Positions 6,602 through 9,327 of a stretch of DNA of 9,327 bases are shown piece after piece. How positions within the stretch are numbered: position 1 is the stretch's first letter; each line of letters starts with the position of its first letter. The stretch covers positions 1-9,327 of the forward strand of contig CADBMQ010000149.1 in NCBI GenBank assembly GCA_902795765.1, given 5' to 3'. The translations under genes and the position numbers were made by a program. The notes below the pieces were generated by a model. The model was not told where the DNA came from and made no database searches. It saw only the letters and a list, made by a program, of their open reading frames with translations. The stretch is from Oscillospiraceae bacterium. Its GTDB lineage: Bacteria; Bacillota; Clostridia; Oscillospirales; Acutalibacteraceae.

Positions 6602-6649
6602 ATGTTAAAATTTACTAAATGGATTGGTAGGTCGTTGGTAACATTATAA
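6602..6649 (+). CDS. Possible 15-residue leader peptide upstream of the ABC transporter
   Basis: A short frame encodes MLKFTKWIGRSLVTL and ends in TAA. It lies just downstream of the predicted start of the ABC transcript, with AAAGGAA (6591-6597) five bases or so ahead of its ATG. Its stop is 19 bases before the ABC ATPase start. The peptide is cationic (two Lys, one Arg, no acidic residue) with scattered hydrophobic residues. An ATGTTA / TAACAT inverted repeat (6602-6607, 6639-6644) could fold its own start into a weak stem. It might be a regulatory leader or a small peptide in its own right. A chance frame in A+T-rich DNA is also possible; no family is recognised. Confidence 0.4.
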   Translation: MLKFTKWIGRSLVTL

Positions 6650-6657
6650 GTATATTT

Positions 6658-6662
6658 GGAGG
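6658..6662 (+). promoter_or_regulatory. Ribosome binding site that fixes the ABC ATPase start
   Basis: GGAGG lies six bases before the ATG at 6669. The in-frame TTG at 6663 directly abuts this motif and would leave no spacing, so it is not a credible start. Confidence 0.88.
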
Positions 6663-6668
6663 TTGAAT

Positions 6669-7370
6669 ATGGCATTCGTTGAATTTCATGATGTTTATAA
6701 AACATATATTGCGGGTGAAGTCGAAATTAATGCGCTTCACGGTGCATCATTTGAAATAGAAAAAGGCGAGCTTTGTGTAATAGTCGGAGCGTCGGGAGCG
6801 GGTAAGACGACGCTTCTCAACATTCTCGGCGGAATGGACTCGCTATCAAAAGGACAGGTGCTGTTTGACGGGGAAGACATATCCAAATTTAACAATCGCC
6901 AACTGACAACCTATCGACGCTATGACATCGGCTTTGTTTTTCAGTTTTATAATCTCGTGCAGAACTTGACTGCACTCGAAAATGTTGAGCTTTCGAGCCA
7001 AATATGCCGTGACCCACTTGATGCAAAGGAAACACTAAAACTTGTCGGACTTGCCGACAGAATGAACAACTTTCCTGCGGCGCTTTCGGGTGGCGAGCAA
7101 CAGAGAGTTGCAATAGCGAGAGCGCTTTCCAAAAACCCGAAGCTTCTTCTTTGCGATGAGCCGACAGGCGCACTCGATTACGTTACAGGCAAGCAAATAC
7201 TCAAACTCCTTCAAGACACTGCCCGTAAAACGGGAATGACAGTTGTAATCATAACTCATAACTCTGCATTGACAGAAATGGCAGACAGAGTAATAAGGGT
7301 AAAGAGCGGAACGATAACATCAATCGAGCACAACGAAAATCCGACACCTGTTGAGGAGATTGAGTGGTAA
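6669..7370 (+). CDS. ABC transporter ATP-binding protein, MacB/LolD-like class
   Basis: This 233-residue cytoplasmic ATPase powers the permease encoded directly downstream. All nucleotide-binding motifs are intact: Walker A GASGAGKT (40-47), Q-loop Q92 in FVFQFYNL, signature LSGGEQQR (139-146), Walker B LLLCDEP with D163 and E164, D-loop GALD, and H-loop His197 in IITHNS. The sequence, with VFQFYNLVQNLTALENVEL after the Q-loop, is typical of ATPases paired with FtsX/MacB-type permeases (type VII, mechanotransmission ABC systems), which act in resistance to peptides, lipoprotein or lipid extraction, or signalling. The TAA stop overlaps the next start (TAATG), so the two are translationally coupled. 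The substrate cannot be assigned; no sensor kinase or regulator gene is in view. Confidence 0.95.
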   Translation: MAFVEFHDVYKTYIAGEVEINALHGASFEIEKGELCVIVGASGAGKTTLLNILGGMDSLSKGQVLFDGEDISKFNNRQLTTYRRYDIGFVFQFYNLVQNLTALENVELSSQICRDPLDAKETLKLVGLADRMNNFPAALSGGEQQRVAIARALSKNPKLLLCDEPTGALDYVTGKQILKLLQDTARKTGMTVVIITHNSALTEMADRVIRVKSGTITSIEHNENPTPVEEIEW

Positions 7371-9327
7371 TGAAAACAAGTCTTATCAAAACATCATTTA
7401 GAGAGATAAGGCACAGTTTAGGCAGATTTATATCTATAACATGTATAATAGCACTCGGAGTAGGTTTTTTCTCGGGACTTAAAATAATGATGCCCGATAT
7501 GCGAAAAACTGCACAGGAATACTTGGATTCGCAGAAGTTTTACGATTTCAAGTTGATGTGCACCTACGGTTACACCAACGAGAGTGTCGAACTTGCGAAA
7601 ACTCAAAAAGATGTAACATCAGCAGCCGCAGCCTATTCGGCAGATGCAATATTTACATTAAATAATACCAATTCAGTTTTCAAAGTTTTGTCGGCAACCG
7701 ATGATATAAACTTGATGTCCGTTGTTGACGGCAGAGCGCCCGAAAACAAAAACGAGTGCCTCGCAGATGCAAGGTATTTCGGTAGCGATTCAATCGGCAA
7801 AACCTATAAAATGTCGGACGAAAACGACAAGGACACGCTTGATAAATTCACGGTCAACGAGTTCAAAATAGTCGGCATAGGCAACACACCGTTGTATCTC
7901 AATTATGAGCGAGGAAATACAAAACTCGGCAACGGCTCGCTCGCAGGTTTTATGATAACAACGAACGATGCTTTTAATATAGAAGCATATACCGAAATGT
8001 ATTTAAAACTCAATTCGCACGGAGAAATCTATTCGGACGAGTACAATAACTATATCGACTCGGTGAAAGGCGATATAGAAACTTTGTCGGATAGAATCGG
8101 CGAACAGCGTTTTCTCAAAATCAAGTCCGAGGCGACTGAAAAATTCGAGGACGGCAAAAAGGAATACGAAGAAAATCTTAAAAAGTTCAACGATGAAAAG
8201 GCAGACGCACAGAAAAAACTTGACGACGCAAAGCAAAAGCTCGTAGACTCTCAATCGGAACTTGACGAGAAAAAAAGCGAGTATGAAAATGGTGTTGCAC
8301 AGTATGAGGACGGACTGCAAAAATATGAGTCCGCAAAAAAGCAGTTGGATGATGGACTCAATGCTTTAAAAGACGGAATACTCAAAGCAAAAGAAGGCAT
8401 TGAAAAACTCAACGCCGCAATAAAACCGCTCGAAGACGCACCGTATCTTGACGAAAAAGCAAAGGCACTTTTAAATCAGCTTCTCGCACAGAGGGCAGAA
8501 GCAGAAAAAACGCTTGCCGAACTTGAAAATCAGGTTGAGTCACTCAATCCGCAGATTGAAGAATTAGAAAAGCAAGGCAAAATTTTGGAGCAGACGAGTG
8601 AGCAGCTCGAAAGTGCGAAAATTCAACTTGAAGACGGTCAAAAGAAGATTGACGAAGGCTATGAAGAGTACGAAAGCGGCAAGAAAACTGCGGATGAAAA
8701 GTTTTCGGATGCACAGAAAAAACTTGACGATGCAAAAGTCGAACTCGATGACGCACAAAAGAAAATCGACGATATAGCAAAGGCAAACTGTTATACACTC
8801 GGCAGAGATGCCAACACAGGTTATGTTTGCTTTGAAAACGATTCGAGCATCGTAGACGGAATTGCGGCAGTTTTCCCGATATTCTTCTTCCTTGTTGCGG
8901 CGCTTATGTGTATGACAACAATGAAGCGAATGGTTGACGAACAGCGAACCGACATCGGAACAATGAAAGCGCTTGGCTATTCAAATGCGATAATAATGTC
9001 GAAATATATTTTGTATTCGGCACTCGCAGGTACAATAGGAACACTAATAGGATTTTTCGGATTTTCTGTTCTGTTCCCGAAAGTTATCTGGATAACCTAT
9101 AAATTGATGTACAACTTCGCACCGATAAAACTCATTTTCGACCCGATAATGGGAGTTGCTCTGCTTTTGGTTTCGCTTTTTTGCACAGTCGGAACAACCG
9201 TGCTTTCGTGCTACGGCACAATGAGGGAAGTTGCCGCACAAATTATGCGACCGAAAGCACCAAAAGTCGGCAAACATTCGTTGTTTGAGCGTATGCGCCT
9301 GTTCAAGCGACTTAGTTTTCTCCAAAA
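7370..9327 (+). CDS. FtsX-family ABC transporter permease with long extracytoplasmic coiled coil (3' end outside window)
   Basis: The frame opens with ATG overlapping the ATPase stop and stays open for 652 codons to the right edge, so the C-terminus is missing. A short cytoplasmic N-terminus (SLIKTSFREIRHSLGRF) leads into TM1 (about 20-40). An extracytoplasmic region follows: a globular MacB-like part (about 45-235), then a heptad-rich, highly charged coiled coil (about 240-470) with a likely turn near 352-362 (KPLEDAPYL). TM2 (about 495-517), the cytoplasmic coupling stretch KRMVDEQRTDIGTMKALGYS, TM3 (about 548-570) and TM4 (about 590-612) form an FtsX domain (PF02687-like). The sequence ends inside a linker (REVAAQIMRPKAP, then basic). 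Related Firmicutes permeases are often over 1,000 residues with a second FtsX domain, so perhaps 400 or more residues lie beyond the window (inference). Confidence 0.93.
   Translation, partial: MKTSLIKTSFREIRHSLGRFISITCIIALGVGFFSGLKIMMPDMRKTAQEYLDSQKFYDFKLMCTYGYTNESVELAKTQKDVTSAAAAYSADAIFTLNNTNSVFKVLSATDDINLMSVVDGRAPENKNECLADARYFGSDSIGKTYKMSDENDKDTLDKFTVNEFKIVGIGNTPLYLNYERGNTKLGNGSLAGFMITTNDAFNIEAYTEMYLKLNSHGEIYSDEYNNYIDSVKGDIETLSDRIGEQRFLKIKSEATEKFEDGKKEYEENLKKFNDEKADAQKKLDDAKQKLVDSQSELDEKKSEYENGVAQYEDGLQKYESAKKQLDDGLNALKDGILKAKEGIEKLNAAIKPLEDAPYLDEKAKALLNQLLAQRAEAEKTLAELENQVESLNPQIEELEKQGKILEQTSEQLESAKIQLEDGQKKIDEGYEEYESGKKTADEKFSDAQKKLDDAKVELDDAQKKIDDIAKANCYTLGRDANTGYVCFENDSSIVDGIAAVFPIFFFLVAALMCMTTMKRMVDEQRTDIGTMKALGYSNAIIMSKYILYSALAGTIGTLIGFFGFSVLFPKVIWITYKLMYNFAPIKLIFDPIMGVALLLVSLFCTVGTTVLSCYGTMREVAAQIMRPKAPKVGKHSLFERMRLFKRLSFLQ
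8207..8226 (+). repeat. Direct repeat in the permease coiled coil, copy 1
   Basis: GCACAGAAAAAACTTGACGA encodes the core of DAQKKLDDAK. An identical 20-base copy lies at 8711-8730; the flanking similarity extends to 29 bases with two synonymous C/T differences. The copies are 504 bases (168 codons) apart, one in each half of the coiled coil. Confidence 0.85.
8711..8730 (+). repeat. Direct repeat in the permease coiled coil, copy 2
   Basis: This is the second copy of the element at 8207-8226, again encoding DAQKKLDDAK; a partial third protein copy (DAQKKID) follows at about residues 461-467. It most likely reflects repeated heptads in the coiled coil rather than a mobile element. Confidence 0.85.

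Noticed and set aside
6663..6665. TTG as start of the ABC ATPase
   Set aside because: It touches the GGAGG motif with no spacing; the ATG at 6669 is at the normal distance.

Overview
The window looks like a chromosomal segment of a low- to mid-GC Gram-positive bacterium, most likely an uncultured member of the Clostridia (inference). The grounds are A+T-rich intergenic DNA with sigma-A-type promoters, strong GGAGG ribosome binding sites, a clostridial-style citrate synthase, a DUF3795 protein and a very large FtsX-type ABC permease with a coiled coil. Seven of the eight readable stop codons (one of them the stop of a putative 15-codon leader) are TAA, one is TAG and none is TGA. I see no rRNA, tRNA, CRISPR array, transposase or phage gene.

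Layout. (1) Positions 3-1115, plus strand: citrate synthase, cut at its 5' end by the window edge and interrupted by an in-frame amber codon at 387-389. Both halves are otherwise well conserved and lie in the same frame. (2) Positions 1118-1145: a near-ideal bidirectional terminator shared by the citrate synthase and the operon that runs toward it. (3) Positions 6418 down to 1147, minus strand: a five-gene operon made of a DegT-type sugar aminotransferase, a PST/Wzx-type flippase, a family-2 glycosyltransferase, a family-4 glycosyltransferase and a cysteine-rich DUF3795 protein. The first four form a compact surface-glycan cassette: make an amino sugar, assemble a lipid-linked oligosaccharide, flip it across the membrane. 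No initiating phosphoglycosyltransferase or polymerase is present here. (4) Positions 6419-6668: an A+T-rich divergent promoter region. (5) Plus strand from 6602: a possible 15-residue leader peptide, an ABC ATPase of the MacB/LolD class, and an overlapping FtsX-family permease that runs off the right edge.

The most noteworthy points are the amber codon inside the citrate synthase, the second amber (the end of the family-4 glycosyltransferase), which separates two genes lying in the same frame, the possible leader peptide ahead of the ABC transporter, and an intercistronic stem-loop between the aminotransferase and flippase genes. I found no clear evidence of a wholly new system; these are leads.
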